The notes: generated by a model not told the origin, from the letters alone. A stretch of DNA of 64,000 nucleotides from Stictocephala bisonia (GCA_035578905.1 JAQJVL010000111.1:1048607-1112606), one strand, 5' to 3'. Numbered from the stretch's first letter, positions 1 to 12,093 are shown. Numbers and translations: made by a program.

Positions 1-773
1 TTATATGATCAGCCAATTAACCAATACAGCCCCATTTGGTATTAGTTATATTTTTAAGATCCTTGTTATAAATATGTAAAATCTATTCTAATTATAATTA
101 AAATCTTATCTCACACAACTTATAAGCGGTGGCTGTAAAACGTTATTTAAAATTAGTGATACTTTAAACTTTTTAAAGAAATATTACAAAACATTTATTA
201 CATATTTTTAGAAAATAATACACTAAAATATATTTAGAACCTTTACGAGAGGTAACATTCTATGGAGTTGTTACTAAAACACATCAACCTTTAACAATTT
301 TCCTCTCCGAGCAGGAATAATATCGTGAAAACATATTGATTGTCATTTATTTGACAGTTTATCATTCCAGAACTAGGGAGAAGGAACGAACAAAGACGGC
401 TGATGTAAGTTGACAGGTCGTCCCAAACCTGTGTTTCTTGCAGTAATTAAAGTGTAGGTGATTTGTTTACATTATGAAGACGTGAGCCGAGATACTAAAT
501 TAATGTGGCTTTCAATTAATTAATCAATGTTTCACCTCTTGTTTGGCTTCCATTAACCGAGTCGTCTCTCTGTTATTGTACGCTCCCTTCCTTCTTGTAC
601 CGAGAGCACTGCGAGCGTAGGCCTACCGTTGGAGAAATGTCTTCTTGAACTGTGGGTATTGTTGAAGTCAGCAATTCAATTTTCTTCTCTACGCTACACT
701 CTCCCTAGATGAAAATTCTGTTGGTACTACTGAATCAATGTGTCACTACAATAGGCTACGTTATTTTCTAATT
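1..773. other. AT-rich intergenic DNA, nothing recognised
   Basis: No coding region, RNA gene or repeat structure was recognised. Composition is strongly AT-rich like the rest of the intergenic background. Confidence 0.4.
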
Positions 774-1040
774 ACTAATAAAACAGTGACAGTATAATAA
801 GATAACATACAATAGCGAAGCTCACCCGTTTTATTTGCCAACCGTGCGATGCTAGCGCTCCAAGCGGTGGTAAGCAGCTGCTGTAGCACACGTGGTTGTT
901 GTTTATGTTAATAAAAGTAATATAAAACATAATATTTTTAACATTTAAATGCTTTATACTCAATTGCATTGCAACGTACGTAAACTGCCTGCTATCTAGC
1001 GGAGAGATGCCGAAGCTCTCCTTCACAACCACTAATCGGA
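774..1040. repeat. Dispersed repeat, copy 1 (pair with 2739-2965)
   Basis: This stretch shares ordered blocks with 2739-2965 in direct orientation: a block reading TAGCGAAGCTCACCCGTTTT, then TTGCCAACC, then GCGATGCTAGCG, then GCTATCTAGCGGAGAGATGCC and a final ACCACTA. The copies differ by substitutions and small indels, so they are old. The internal GCTAGCG and CTATCTAGC pieces give some inverted symmetry, as in short non-autonomous DNA elements. The open frame across it is not supported as a gene because it is not conserved in the second copy. Confidence 0.6.
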
Positions 1041-1524
1041 TTTTTTATTATAGACCCCTGACTTTGCGGCACTACTGTATTCAAAAAGCAATCACTAAAA
1101 ACTATCTAATCACATATTCATGTTCAGTGTTTAATCTACTTTATAACAGTACTAAAGGTTTTTGAGTTATATCTAAAAAAAACATGGTTTTCACGCATTT
1201 TTTGAAACTTGTGACTTTAAATTGTCATCAAAAAAAGTATTCGAGATTTTTGTTCTTATTTAACAATTAATTGTGGGTATGATGTAAATTTTATTTATTC
1301 TATTATAATTATGTATCTGAAAACTATCAATACATTTTTTTGTGTTTTTCTTATTGAATAAAATTGTATCGTAAATGTATTGTTCATAAAATGTTAGAAT
1401 TTCCATATTTTTGAAAAAAAATTTAGCTGTTTGATCGCGTTTTAATTTGTTAATCATTCTTAAGGCTCTTTTTTAGTTTAAGGACTATATCAAGATTTTG
1501 TTTACTTTTCATATCATACAAGTT
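1041..1524. other. AT-rich DNA, nothing recognised
   Basis: Low-complexity AT-rich sequence. The short minus-strand open frame here is biased to N, K and I and looks like chance. Confidence 0.4.
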
Positions 1525-1986
1525 TGGAAAAAAATATGGAAACGCTTTCACAACTTTTGTATGACTTCACTTGTAAAAGTGAAATATTGTACATCATTAT
1601 GATGACAAAGAACATACTTTTTGACGACATTAGCTACACTTTATCTTTTCAGTGACACGGCCTACAAGGAGTTGAACGGAAATCTTCAATATAAGCCTAA
1701 GTCGGATTTGGTATCAATTGAAAGGTTTATTTAAGAGAAATTAACTGCCGCAAATCAGACTTCAAAAGGCTCATCCTTTCCAGAATAGCGGTCATTTAAA
1801 TTTCAAAGTAACTAATGTTAACAATATTATTTCTCCGCTTTTTTACGGTTCCAAGTAAACTATTTTGATCAAATATTATACTTTATGGAACACAATTATT
1901 AAAAAAAAAAAACTAAAGTAACAAATTATCTATGAAAACAAATAACGTTGTTGTGAAAGCGTGTCCATATTTTTTCTCCACCCTGC
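1525..1986. mobile_element. Short foldback element related to R7.8 block 1
   Basis: The left end (near 1528-1560, AAAATATGGAAACGCTTTCA) is repeated in reverse complement near 1948-1985, giving terminal inverted repeats about 35 bp long around a 460-bp body. A second inner inverted pair (ACTGCCGCAAATC ... AATAGCGGTCATTT against sequence at 10262-10330) is shared with the long copies. The left part aligns with block 1 of the R7.8 family at 7809, 9835 and 32472. It is probably a non-autonomous DNA element; no coding capacity is seen. Confidence 0.6.
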
Positions 1987-2014
1987 ATAAGCAAATACCA
2001 TAAGAAATTTGTGA

Positions 2015-2017
<3 letters not shown>

Positions 2018-2071
<54 letters not shown>

Positions 2072-2079
2072 TACATACA
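2018..2079. repeat. (TA)n microsatellite
   Basis: Uninterrupted TA dinucleotides run from 2018 to about 2065 and then decay into TACATA. Read directly. Confidence 0.95.
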
Positions 2080-2738
2080 TAGAAATTTTGTTTAGCATTT
2101 TTATATTACATAAAAATGGCATTCTATGAAATGCATATATTCCTAGATTTATTTAGAAACAACTTTTTTTACGAGTTCGGTTTAAGTTAAATTTTTGTCT
2201 TTGTTCGCCCAAGAAAATTTGTACACTGTTTTTGTGTTTCATTATTTTTTCGTTGTGTATTATTAAATATTATATTACTATGTTATGATTAGATTGGCTA
2301 AATATGAATAAACGATACTAAAAAACACGTTATACCTAACCTATCCAAGTTTGTTAAAACACAAACTAACAGGTCCTTTACTAACCTGTACAAATGTACA
2401 CTTTGTAAACACGAAGGGCATTTCACATCAAACAAGTTGAAGTGAAGCCTCATTTATTGAATGAAGGTCTCATTTCACTTGGGCGTGAACACAAAACTCC
2501 CACTGCAGTGCCGTGTCATTTCATAAATCAGTATCCATTGGGTGAAACGTGTGTTTTACGCCTGGGTTCACTGAATGCCAGAGCATTGGTCTACGTGACG
2601 CAGTTGAATGATACAATGTGTTGTGTTAAGCCAAATTAGGATTGATTCTCTTTATGTGCAGTAACATTTTGATATTAAATATTGTAATTGATGATGTAGG
2701 AGTTTCAATGATTTTGTTACCAAATTCGATTACTATAA
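2080..2738. other. Intergenic DNA with one unassigned 65-codon frame
   Basis: Mostly AT-rich. A slightly GC-richer open frame at 2442-2639 (+) has no recognisable motif and no splice context, so it is not called as a gene. Confidence 0.3.
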
Positions 2739-2965
2739 AACCACAGAATATAATAAAATAATATACAGTAGCGAAACTCAGCCGTTTTACTTGCCAACCA
2801 AGCGATGCTAGCGAACCTAGCGGTGGTATAGCAAACAGCTGGGGCGGTAAGCTAATAAACGATTTGAATATTTACACTTAATTAATTGTATTGCAGCAAA
2901 TGTAAATTGCCATGCTATCTAGCAGAGATATGCCATAGTTCTGCGTTACGACCACTAGGATCGCT
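2739..2965. repeat. Dispersed repeat, copy 2 (pair with 774-1040)
   Basis: Direct, diverged copy of 774-1040 with the same block order: AGCGAAACTCAGCCGTTTTA, TTGCCAACC, GCGATGCTAGCG, GCTATCTAGCAGAGATATGCC and ACCACTAGG. Divergence and indels indicate an old insertion. Confidence 0.6.
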
Positions 2966-3780
2966 AGTGTCAGACAGTTTTCCCAAGAGTAAGCTTTGAG
3001 ACTGTAATAAAATTCTGCCTTTAAAAATTATTAATAAGCACATAATATATTCACGCATTTGAAAAACTATACAAGACTATACATTTGCAATATTAATTTC
3101 ATGATCGTTTTAAAAATAAATGATCGTGTTGTTTGATTTTGTGTAAAACCAATCATTTTTGTAAAATTTCCTTAATGTTTTAGTTAATAATGATTAAATG
3201 AAATGCCAACTATTTGGCTGCATGAATCGACAATTTTATAAACTACATCAACGAAGATTAAGTGGATAGTGTATACCAGACCAGAGTGACAAAGAAAAGG
3301 TTGAAAGACTCGAGCCGTAAGTTATGTATAGGTCTACTATAGGTTGTTACTTGGTAAATTGTTGTTTACTAGTCAGTGCAGAAATTATGTGAACCCCAGT
3401 TTAGAGGTTGTTTATTATCAATTTATCAAAATTTAGCAGTTTTTATTCGTTTATTTTTAAATGGTATAAATATTTTTAAATACAACAAAAAACTATAAAC
3501 TCTACAGCTGAGAAGTTTTCAAAATACTGTAATAATGACTTTTCTTCTAAATCATCTTCTTTATCTTTCCATTTTGTTATTTAAAACATCAAAGTCTTAA
3601 TAGCATAAAAATAGCCATTTGCAGGAAATAAAGCACTAGCACAGTCTGAGTCTAAAAACATAGTCACGACACCTCCATTGCAGTGATGTGAAGCTAGAGC
3701 GACGTTGGTGCTCCAAGAAGCCAGCTAACACAACTCACTTCTTACTTCTACTTGCAGATGATGGCAATGAAATTTTTTGG
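2966..3780. other. AT-rich DNA, nothing recognised
   Basis: No gene or repeat could be supported. The open frame at 3688-3900 runs into the SINE tail that follows, so it is not a gene. Confidence 0.35.
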
Positions 3781-3799
3781 CATTTGATATTTTCCCTAA

Positions 3800-4050
3800 T
3801 AACTTTAACAACAGTAATAAATATGCTCCTTGAGCTAAAGTTAAAAGTTAAAGTTCGTCTTATTTTACCAGGCAAAGTTAGGGCTAAGAAGCCCTTCTAA
3901 CACTACCTGTGGACCAACGGCTTTACATGTCTTCTGAACCACGGGAGCGGCAGGGCAAACAAAATCTGTTTGTGGTCAGATCGGGAATCAAACCCGGACC
4001 GATTGAGTGGCAAGCCAACGCCATAGCCCCCTAGCTACGCCTCCCTGAGC
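3800..4050 (-). mobile_element. SINE with tRNA-like head (minus strand)
   Basis: Read on the minus strand, the element starts with a tRNA-like head near 4050-3960. A box-A-like TAGCTAGGGGGCTA is followed about 35 bases later by a box-B-like GGTTTGATTCC, the internal RNA polymerase III promoter layout. A body and a tail follow, with the features TTGGTCCACAGG, GCTTCTTAGCCCTAACTT, CTGGTAAAATAAGAC and a TTTAACTTT run. The same tail is attached to a different head at 53560-53830. It is a retroposed non-coding element, not a functional tRNA gene, since no full cloverleaf is visible. Confidence 0.75.
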
Positions 4051-4334
4051 TGTGTGATGTTTGTAATAAATTATAGTTCATACTTTAACTTGGAACTGTT
4101 CTTCATTTTTGGTACACTATTGGGTAGTTAGTAGGAGTTAACGAACAGCTCTTGTTTTGCAGATGGGTTGAAACGCATCAGTACATGTCTATTGGAGACC
4201 CGAATACGGCCAGAGTATCGCACGTGATACTGCAGATAAAAAACTTCAACAATACAGTTGTATTGCATTGTATCTTTCAAAGAAGTGGAATAATGACAAT
4301 AGATTGCATTGAAGTAAGGGCCCATGCACAATAA

Positions 4335-4515
4335 TACAGATTAACTCTGTTTGAAACAAAGCCAAAGTACATGGGCATGAAGCTTTACCAGGCTCTTCCT
4401 AAAAGGTTGCAGGACATTGTTGAAATCAAAAAAATAAAATGCAATATAAAATCTTATTTAGTACAGCTAACTCCATATTTAGAGTTACTTCTCACTCGAA
4501 AGGCTTACGGTAACA
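4335..4515 (+). pseudogene. LINE reverse-transcriptase 3'-end fragment
   Basis: The + frame from 4339 reads RLTLFETKPKYMGMKLYQAL and continues with LPKRLQDI and IKSYLVQ. This is the usual carboxy-terminal segment of jockey/CR1-like non-LTR retrotransposon proteins, where a Y-x-G-x-x-L-Y-x-x-LP motif precedes a short Lys-rich tail. Nothing of the reverse-transcriptase core lies upstream, so this is a 5'-truncated dead copy about 55 codons long. The sequence after it (4560-4760) may be its 3' untranslated part, since that block is dispersed elsewhere. Clade assignment is uncertain. Confidence 0.6.
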
Positions 4516-4559
4516 TTTCATATTTATAACGACCATTATGCCTTCCCACCTAAAAGTGA

Positions 4560-4760
4560 CCCTTTATAGTACACCTTAACCTATCCAATTCCCTTCCTAT
4601 ATCCCCACTATACTTCTCCTACATTTATTGTGTACAGTCCGTTCAAAATCTTATTTAGGTTGGCTGCTATGTTTGTATAGTTTGTTCGATGGTGCTTGAA
4701 TTATTGAAATTTAGCGATTTATACGTTATATAATACGTTTTATTTAATTATTGATACATT
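4560..4760 (+). repeat. Dispersed repeat; carries the empty target site of Helitron 1
   Basis: The stretch CAAAATCTTATTTAGGTTGG ... ATTGAAATTTAGCGATTTAT at 4648-4722 recurs in reverse complement at 36168-36260. The continuation to 4750 recurs at 35520-35559. In that second copy the two halves are split by Helitron 1, exactly between A and T. Possibly a LINE 3' end or a small MITE; its own ends are unclear. Confidence 0.75.
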
Positions 4761-4909
4761 TTTTAAATTCATAATTCAATTGGTTTGTATTTGAAACTTG
4801 AGTTTAAATTAAAACAAGTAAATTCAAATCACAGTTATAAAGATAAAACACTGAAATAAATATTGCGATAGTAATAGCACAATTTTTGATTAATACCCAC
4901 GTTATACTA

Positions 4910-5100
4910 CTGTAGTGTATGGGTGGGCGGGTGGGTTAGTATCACTGTACGTGTATGGGTGGGTGGGTTGGTTAATACCACTGTACGTGTATGGGTGGGT
5001 GGGTTAATACCACTGTACGTGTATGGGTGGGCGGGTGGATTAATACCACAGTACGTTTATGGGTGGGCGGGTGGGTTAACACCACTGTACGTGTAGACAG
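4910..5100. repeat. GC-rich minisatellite (GGGTGGGCGGGTGGGTTA type)
   Basis: Five imperfect units of about 34-38 bp read TGGGTGGGCGGGTGGGTTAA followed by TACCACTGTACGTGTA. Related units occur in the opposite orientation at 12262-12375 and about 51120-51190. The block is far richer in G than its surroundings. Confidence 0.9.
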
Positions 5101-6420
5101 ATACAGAAGCCCCACGCAATGCTAAATTTTGAAACGCGAAATCGCTTAACTCACCGGCCAGATCATACGCGGCACTAGTAGTAAAAACCGACCAAGCGCG
5201 GTTGCCAACTGTAGCCCAGCCGGCCAGGGAGAAATCCCTCGCTACGTATCGTCTCTGGTCAGAGTCTAGTCAACTGCAACAGTCCCGCATGCATGGTATG
5301 AGCAGTCCAAAAATGATGCATATATGGAGTTTAATATTACTGTAAATCTTTTACTGTTAAAACAATAATAGTCGTATTAACATTTTTTATTGAACATTTG
5401 TATCTGTTTAAATCTGTGCATGCCCCAAACCGCCCAATCTTTGTAATTACTAGAAAATAAAATTTAAAAATTCAGGTATTTTTTCCTATACTACGTTTTT
5501 GTTTCTCTTGTTTACTATAGGACTTCACTGACAAGTTTTGCATAACTTGGGAAGCATACATTTTGTACACACTTGAGTAAAAATAAGTAAATAAAACATA
5601 TGGAAAAATATTTTGCCCGTGTAAAGGAAATGAATAAATTTAATGTAAAAGCTTACTATCGTGAATGTATTTAAGATAATAATAATAAATACTTGCACAT
5701 TTGTAAAGAATAGTTTAAACAAATGTTAATATAATTAATTAGTATACTTTATTATTTTATTGGCGTTGTCAGACTAACATTCCATACACGTAACTTAATC
5801 AACCATTCAAAAATACATTATTTTAAACTTTTCTTCAGGTATTCATCTCTAGGGTGTTATTTTCGCTCAATAACTTGACCAACAGAAAATTAAATAAAAA
5901 ATATAAAACTTAAATAGTCCTAATATATAGAACAAATATTTTCCAATTTTATCGTGGCTAGGAAGATGATTTCTATAAATATTATTAAAGCCAAATAACA
6001 CTGACTAATCACAAATTCTCAAAAATCATAAGACCATGACATTTGCTATAAACATTCATTATAGACTATAGACATATACTAAGAGGAGATTTGTCAACAG
6101 TTTTTCCCAAAAAACTAAATTAAGACAGATAATAAATATCCCAATACTAGCAAATCATTGATATCCTAACAATGAGAAAGCTTATGACGTGCACTGTTGC
6201 ACACTTGACATTAGAAGTTATTTTGAACGGTGTATTGTAACAATGTTAAGCATGCAATAAGAAGAAAAATAACAAAATTACACGAGTGAGGTGAAACGAA
6301 CGAAGCCAGTACGGGGTCCTGCACACTTAGCGTGCTGTGGTATCCCCTAGTTCAAGAAAAAACTTAGGATTGGGATTATTACTATTATTTTACCGTTTTA
6401 AATGGGTAAAAATGTATAAA
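5101..6420. other. Intergenic DNA, no gene recognised
   Basis: 5101-5330 is noticeably GC-richer, with CCGGCCAGATC and GCCCAGCCGGCCAGGGAG, but all frames are short and no family was recognised. 5331-6420 is AT-rich and featureless by eye. Confidence 0.35.
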
Positions 6421-6422
6421 AA

Positions 6423-6850
6423 TATAAATCTCGAATGGGGACAAAGTGTTTGGGAGATTGTTGGCGATAGGTTCCATGCTCGGTCCTCTTAATACCGACA
6501 AGGCGTCCACTCAATGGTTGCCATCGACTTGGACACTACTAGAGACGTATGTCTCTACGACTACGTCCATGTTGGATGGTAGTCAAGGTTCGGATGTTGT
6601 GTGGGGGAGATAACTGAGTGTCAGACTTGTCCGTTAGCTGAAAATCAGACCAACACTACGTGGTTCGGATTGTACGGAAAGCTGCAGGTCCCATAGTTAC
6701 CCTGGCTGTTGGGCTATTAATAATTGCCCTTTCTGAGGAACAGTTAAAATCAGTTAGTAACCAGACTATACTCATCCTACACTCATATCATCATCATTCA
6801 TAATCGCCTTAAAATACGCACAACGTTGCGTCGGTGTCTCATTTGTAAGA
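6423..6850 (+). mobile_element. tRNA-derived SINE-like repeat, copy 1
   Basis: Characteristic blocks are GGCGATAGGTTCCATGCTCG, TCTTAATACCGAC, CACTACTAGAGA, GGATGTTGTGTGGGGGAGAT, GAAAATCAGACCA and TGCCCTTTCTGAGGAACAGT. They occur in the same order at 10600-10985 and 48170-48500 and in reverse complement at 55915-56370. The most complete copy (55.9 kb) has a box-A-like TGGCGCAGTG head, so this is probably a tRNA-derived SINE of about 430 bp. Confidence 0.7.
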
Positions 6851-7632
6851 ACAAATACTGTTTCCTTTTAACTAGATGGAAAATAATATTGGGGACATGC
6901 CGCCTGAAAGTTCAAAGAACGCGCCGATGCGTGTTCATATATTTCCTGCATCCTTTTTGTCTGTAAAAAAATTTCTGAATAAAAATCAGTCAATTTCTCA
7001 ATAAAATTAGTTTGGTTTCGGTTATTTTATCATTGTGTCGTCATGTTATAACCTAGTGTTGTAATGAAGAGAAAGATTACGACAGTTTGTATTAGAGGAA
7101 GTGTAAACATGCATACAAAAAGAAGCAATGCGGATGTTAAAGTTCCCAAAACACGTGGAGTACGTGGAGAACTGTGGTAAGTGAAAGACTTTTTTTAAAT
7201 AATACACATCAATTAAGCCTAGATTATTTTCCTCGAGCCATTTGTGCCTTGTGTTAATATAAATTAATCAAACGTCTTCTGCGTCTTGTCCCCGCATTGT
7301 CAATAATCTTCTACTGTCAAAAACTCTAACAATGCCATGATTAAACTTAAAAATACTAAATTTAAGTGTTTAACTGTGTAGCCAAACCCGTCTTCAACCT
7401 TATGGTAGCGCTATCAGCGTTCACGGAGTGAATGTGACGAATGCTGCAGTCGCACACCATTCACACACCTTACTTCACTGATCTTTGCGATATATTTCCT
7501 GTAGTAAAAGTATACCCACATTCGTATTTGGTGACTAATCGTCAAGATGAATAAGTGAAACCAGTTTGATATAAACTCCACGTTAGACCAAACTATTTAC
7601 ATTATTGTAATCCGGGTAGGACCGTGTCTGAT
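6851..7632. other. Intergenic DNA, nothing recognised
   Basis: No gene or repeat could be supported here. Confidence 0.35.
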
Positions 7633-7801
7633 TGCTATGTACATATTACCGCCGTTTCGAGTGCATTGCAGCTCTCATCTTCAGGGCGACATACTCATCA
7701 CCAGGTACATTACATATACTCTGTGGATCTAGTAACAGAGTGTGTTGCCCTGAAGATGAAACTGCAATGCACTTGAAACGTCGGCAACATGTACATAGCG
7801 T
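7633..7801. repeat. Inverted pair of hammerhead-like motifs
   Basis: Near 7651-7688 (minus) and 7747-7794 (plus) the same motif occurs head-on. Each reads CCCTGAAGATG, then CTGCAATGCACT, then GAAACG and CGG. In the minus copy, CTGAAGA is followed by one base, then GAG ... CTC as a short stem, then GAAA. The inverted symmetry extends outward to GCTATGTACATA / TATGTACATAGC. The two open frames across it are by-products of the palindrome. The core order matches the hammerhead ribozyme consensus CUGANGA-stem-GAAA except for one extra base before the stem. Penelope-like retroelements are known to carry hammerheads in their terminal repeats, so a link is inferred. Confidence 0.55.
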
Positions 7802-7808
7802 GCATACA

Positions 7809-9412
7809 AGGTGAAAAAATATAGAAACGCTGTCACAGCTTTTATATGACTTAACATATAAAAGTGAAATCTTGCACATCATCTTGGTCACAAAAACCTA
7901 CTTTTTCATACCATTAGTGACTTTTCATCCTTTCACTGGTACGGCCCGTGAGAAGTTGAACGAACATCTTAAATCTAAGCCAAGTTTGGTATTCAACGAA
8001 AGGTCTATTTAAGAGAATTAATTGCCACAAACTGGACTTGGAAAGGATTATCCTTTACAGAGTAGCGGTCATTTCAATGTCATGACAAACAAATTTAATC
8101 TTTTGTCTTGTGAAGTAACTAATTTGTATGGTTATTTTTCCATACATAATTTGATAATTTCATTTCTCTTAGTAATTGTGTTTAAGACTTTTATCTGTTC
8201 TAAAGACTTGGATATAAATCAGTCTTTTAACTGTGTCACCAATATTCCTTTTTTGTCTCTTAATCTGTCCACTTTAAAGTATCTACAAGCAGTAATAAGC
8301 GCCCTATTAAATTGGCCAAATTGAAAGGTTTAGAAATGTGAAAAGGGATGTAGAAAATAGAGGGTGAGTAAGATAATGTGGTTATGAAAGATCGAGATAT
8401 GAGAAATTTTGGTGATAAGGTATAATTTTTAAAATAGTCAATATGTTTACAGTATTTATTTTGTATTGTATAACACTTTTAGGGCGTATTTATGTAACAA
8501 TTATTTATGTTTTGTTTTTAGGTTTAATCAAATGTTTATTAATGTAAATAGTTCATAAATGTATCGATAGTTAAAAGTATAACTTCTAATTATATGTTTC
8601 AAGGATCCTTATAAGCATGTGCTACCAATACAATTTGCTTGTCTCTGTATCTGCTCAGGTACAGTATATAGTAACTATAAACATTGATGATATCCAGTCG
8701 GTATAAAATAAGTAAAAAAATCAATCAATTTGGCAAATTGAAAGGTTTAAAGCTTTTATAGTAAGCCCTAATAAAAATGAATAAAAATAATGAGCTTATG
8801 AGAGGGATGTATTGAGAAATAGTATAGTAGTATGTCTAAATTATATGTTATAGTTCCTCGTGGTGTAATATCACTAACAATGCCCAAGCTAACTGCAGAA
8901 TAAAAATTTTGGTTTTCTTATCATCCATCGTTATTTTATCTTCCTTAAAAAATTAATTGTTTCATAATTTAAGTTGATAAATTATCATAAATGTTTCATA
9001 AACTTGTTAATTAAGAATACAATTAAACAATCCCCTTTATTTAGAAGTGCATAAATTGGTTTCATTTGCTCAACGTGTAACTTATATACTAGAAGAATTT
9101 GGCTAAAATTCAAACAAGAGGATGTATAGGGTGAAAATACGCGGAGTAAATGCAACTCAGTGAACGTAAGCGGGGGTAGGCCTATTCCGGGCCTTGCCCT
9201 CAGTGCCCTGTCTGACTGTCGGTTGGAGTTCTCTGTCTGTCCATTCTGTATTCCTCCCTCCACCGTGGGAAAACGGGAATCCCGCACTATGATCTGGCAA
9301 CGCCGCGCCAGTTAGCGACCGTCTCAACGCCTTCATTTTGAGAAATACCACGAACTGCCCGTTTCATTATTTCCTATACCGTGGGGCTTCTGTATCTGTC
9401 TATATTCTGTGC
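7809..9412. repeat. R7.8 dispersed family, copy A (internally deleted)
   Basis: The family is defined by comparing three long copies. Copy A has block 1 (7809-8165; TATGACTTAACATATAAAAG, TTGCACATCATCTTG), block 4 (about 8200-9110; GATCCTTATAAGCATGTGC, ATCAATCAATTTGGCAAATT) and block 5 (9110-9412; CACTATGATCTGGCAACGCC, CGTGGGGCTTCTGTATCTGT). It lacks blocks 2 and 3, present in copies B and C. No coding region is visible, so it is a non-autonomous element of unknown class. The hammerhead-like motif lies about 15 bp before its start in copies A, B and C. Confidence 0.75.
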
Positions 9413-9700
9413 TTATAGCCAAACTAAAGGATATTTTGTACATGGTACTCTGTCTAATAGGCTGGACAGTTATCTCTTGGACAGATTTTTAATGGTTAAG
9501 TTTGTCGTATCTTTTTTTGTCTATCGGAGATGTTGTCTGGTGTACCTCAGGGATCACATCTCGGTCCACCTCTTTACATTACTCATGAACGAAATAGGCA
9601 GAGTTATAAATTCCAAATTCCCGATGTATGCTGACGACATTAAGGTGTTCCACAAAGTCACCTCTGGCTCAAACCAAGTTACGAGAATGTCTCTCTAATG
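9378..9700 (+). pseudogene. LINE reverse-transcriptase palm fragment
   Basis: Reverse-transcriptase palm motifs of non-LTR retrotransposons are visible. One frame reads SGVPQGSHLGP at about 9535-9567. A second frame gives LMNEIG, then MYADDIKVFHKV with the catalytic YADD at 9627-9638. An upstream part reads SYLLDRFLMVKF. The frames do not agree, so at least one indel separates the motifs, and no endonuclease or C-terminal part is present. It is a broken jockey-like copy sandwiched between R7.8 copies A and B. Confidence 0.75.
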
Positions 9701-9739
9701 TTGTTTACTATTAGAGTTAAAAAAATCTAACCTACTACC

Positions 9740-9834
9740 TACTCTGTGGATCTAGTAACAGAGTTTATCGCCCTGAAGATGAAACTGCAATGCATTTTAA
9801 ACGTCGGCAACATGTATATAGATAGCGTGCATAC
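9740..9834 (+). repeat. Hammerhead-like motif, single plus copy
   Basis: CCCTGAAGATGAAACTGCAA at 9770 is followed by TGCATTTTAAACGTCGG and GCGTGCATACAAGGTG, directly before R7.8 copy B. It matches the 7747-7794 motif, with CGAAACG mutated to TTAAACG. The 5' flank CTCTGTGGATCTAGTAACAG is also shared with the loci at 7.7 and 32.4 kb. Confidence 0.55.
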
Positions 9835-10599
9835 AAGGTGAAAAAAATATGAAAACGCTTTCACAACCTTTATATGACTTAACATATAAAAGTGAAATCT
9901 TGCACATCATCTTGCTTACAAAAACCTACTTTTTGATACCATTAGTGACATTTCATCTTTTCACGGGTACGGCCCGTGAGGAGTTGAACGAAAAATGTTA
10001 AATCTAAGCCAAGTTTGTTATCCAATGAAAGGTATATTTAAGAGAATTGTCGCAAACTGGACTTCGAAAGGATTATCCTTTACAGAGTAGTGGTCATTTG
10101 AATGTCATGACAAACAAATTTAATCTTTTGTCTTGTGAAGTAACTAATTTGTATGGTTATTTTTTCCATTTATAATTTGATAATTTAATTTGTTTGAATA
10201 AATGTGCTCAATAAAGTATAATTCTTGATCAGAATAATTTACATTAAAACCGTGAATTCGCGGAGAAATAACCGCTACTCTGGAAAGTATACAACTTTTG
10301 AAGTCCGATTTGCGGCAATTAATTTGAAATTATTGAGAAAATATGCCTCAGAATACCGTTATTTAGTTAATTTTCTTACTTCTTGGCAGTATTAATAATA
10401 TTATTTCTTATTAAATAATCATTTATTTATAAAAGGCTATCAGGTTCTTGTAATAAATATAGCACTTACGTTATTTAAAAATATGTTGTATAAGATTGGG
10501 CATAAATTGCATTTAGTTAAACGACTTGTTCAATTGAAAGTCGTATCATTAGATGCTGTGACTTGTGTTGATTGTTACAAGTGCAGTAACTTTTTTTAG

Positions 10600-10985
10600 T
10601 GAGATTGTAGGCGATAGGTTGGATGCTCGGTCCTCTTAATACCGACATGGCGTCCGCTCAATGGTTGCTATCGGCGTGGACACTACTAGAGAAGTCTGGG
10701 GTGTCCATGTTCAGTGGTAAACATTGTGCGGATGTTGTGTGGGGGAGATAACTGAGCATCAGGCTTGTTAATTATCTGAAAATCAGACCAGCACTACGTG
10801 GTTCGGATTCTATGTAAAGCTGTAGGTCCCTTAGTTGCCCTAGCTGTTGGGCTATTAATAAATTGCCCTTTCTGAGGAACAGTTGAACTCAGTTAGTAAC
10901 CAGACTACACTCATATAATCATTCATATTCGTCTTAAAATACCAATAACGTTGTGTCGGCGTCTCATATGTAAGAATAAGAATTT
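10600..10985 (+). mobile_element. tRNA-derived SINE-like repeat, copy 2
   Basis: It has the same ordered blocks as 6423-6850 (GGCGATAGGTTGGATGCTCG, TCTTAATACCGAC, GATGTTGTGTGGGGGAGATA, TGCCCTTTCTGAGGAACAGT, GTGTCGGCGTCTCATATGTA). Copy C of R7.8 reads straight across the site (GCAGTAATTTTTTAAGTGAAACTC near 33270), so this is a later insertion into R7.8. Confidence 0.75.
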
Positions 10986-12093
10986 AATTGAAACTCTTTC
11001 CCGCGTCTTATCCATAAACAATGTTTATAGATATCAAATGAATTCAAACCCTCTGCTTTTGGTAAACTTATAAGTTTTGAACTGTATAAAAAGGATGGTG
11101 GGAGAGTGGCTGGAAAAGACAACTGAAAAGTAAGCACATGAGAATAAAATGATATGATAAAAAGATCGTGATAAAAAGATATAGAACTTATAAATTACTT
11201 TTTTACGACTTATCATTGAATTTTTTTGATAATTTTATTATTGTTGTTGTAAAAATCAAGACTTATACATTTTCTTTTGATCATTAAGAGCAAATTAAAC
11301 TTCACACAAATCATGCTTAACAAATTCTAAGTTCAAGGTAGTACAAATATTAAGTGGGTCGGTGGCGGTAAATTACTTGAACCATTTTCAGACGAGATGA
11401 ACTTGCGGAGGATTTATTATAAATTTACATGTAATACTATAAAATGAAATTTGGTTTTACACTTATATTTTTTTCTTCTTATTTTAGAATTATTTTTAAT
11501 TTAAAAAAAATTATTTTTGGTTTTGTAAATAATCAATACTTATTTTCATTTTTCATGTGTTTTTCATTTTCATATAAAGATTTTCATTTTATCATTTTAT
11601 AAAGACTTAGATATAAATCAGTTTTTTAACTGTGTAACCAATATTTCCTTGTTGTCTCTTGATCTGTCCACTTTACAGCATCAACAAGCAGTAATAAGTG
11701 CTACAATAAATTGTTCAAATTGAAAGGTTTAAAAATGTCAAAAGGGTTGTGGAAAACAGAGGGTTGAGTAAGATGAATAAAAATGATGTGGTTATGAAAG
11801 ATCTAGATATGAGAAATTGTGGCGATAAGATGTAATTTTTAAAATAGTCTATACCTTTATTGTGTACTTACAGTATTTATTTTGTATTGTATAACACCTT
11901 AAAGCCGTATTTATTTAACAATTTATTGAAAATTTTTGTTTTGTTTTTGGGTTTAATCAAATGTTTATTAATGTAAATAGTTCATAAATTTATTGATAGT
12001 TAAGTGTATAACTTCTAATTATATGTTTCAAGGATCCTTATAAGCATGTACCATCAAAACAATTTGCTTGTATCTGTATCTGCTAAGGTATTT

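Noticed and set aside
2442..2639. 65-codon frame as a gene
   Set aside because: No motif, no splice context and no conserved relative recognised.
3960..4050. Functional tRNA gene on the minus strand
   Set aside because: Box A and box B-like sequences are present, but no clean acceptor stem or cloverleaf is seen and a SINE body follows.
7632..7891. Two small open frames on opposite strands
   Set aside because: Both arise from the inverted hammerhead-like pair and R7.8 repeat.
8022..8324. 100-codon plus-strand frame
   Set aside because: It lies entirely in R7.8 blocks 1 and 4 and is not open in the other copies.
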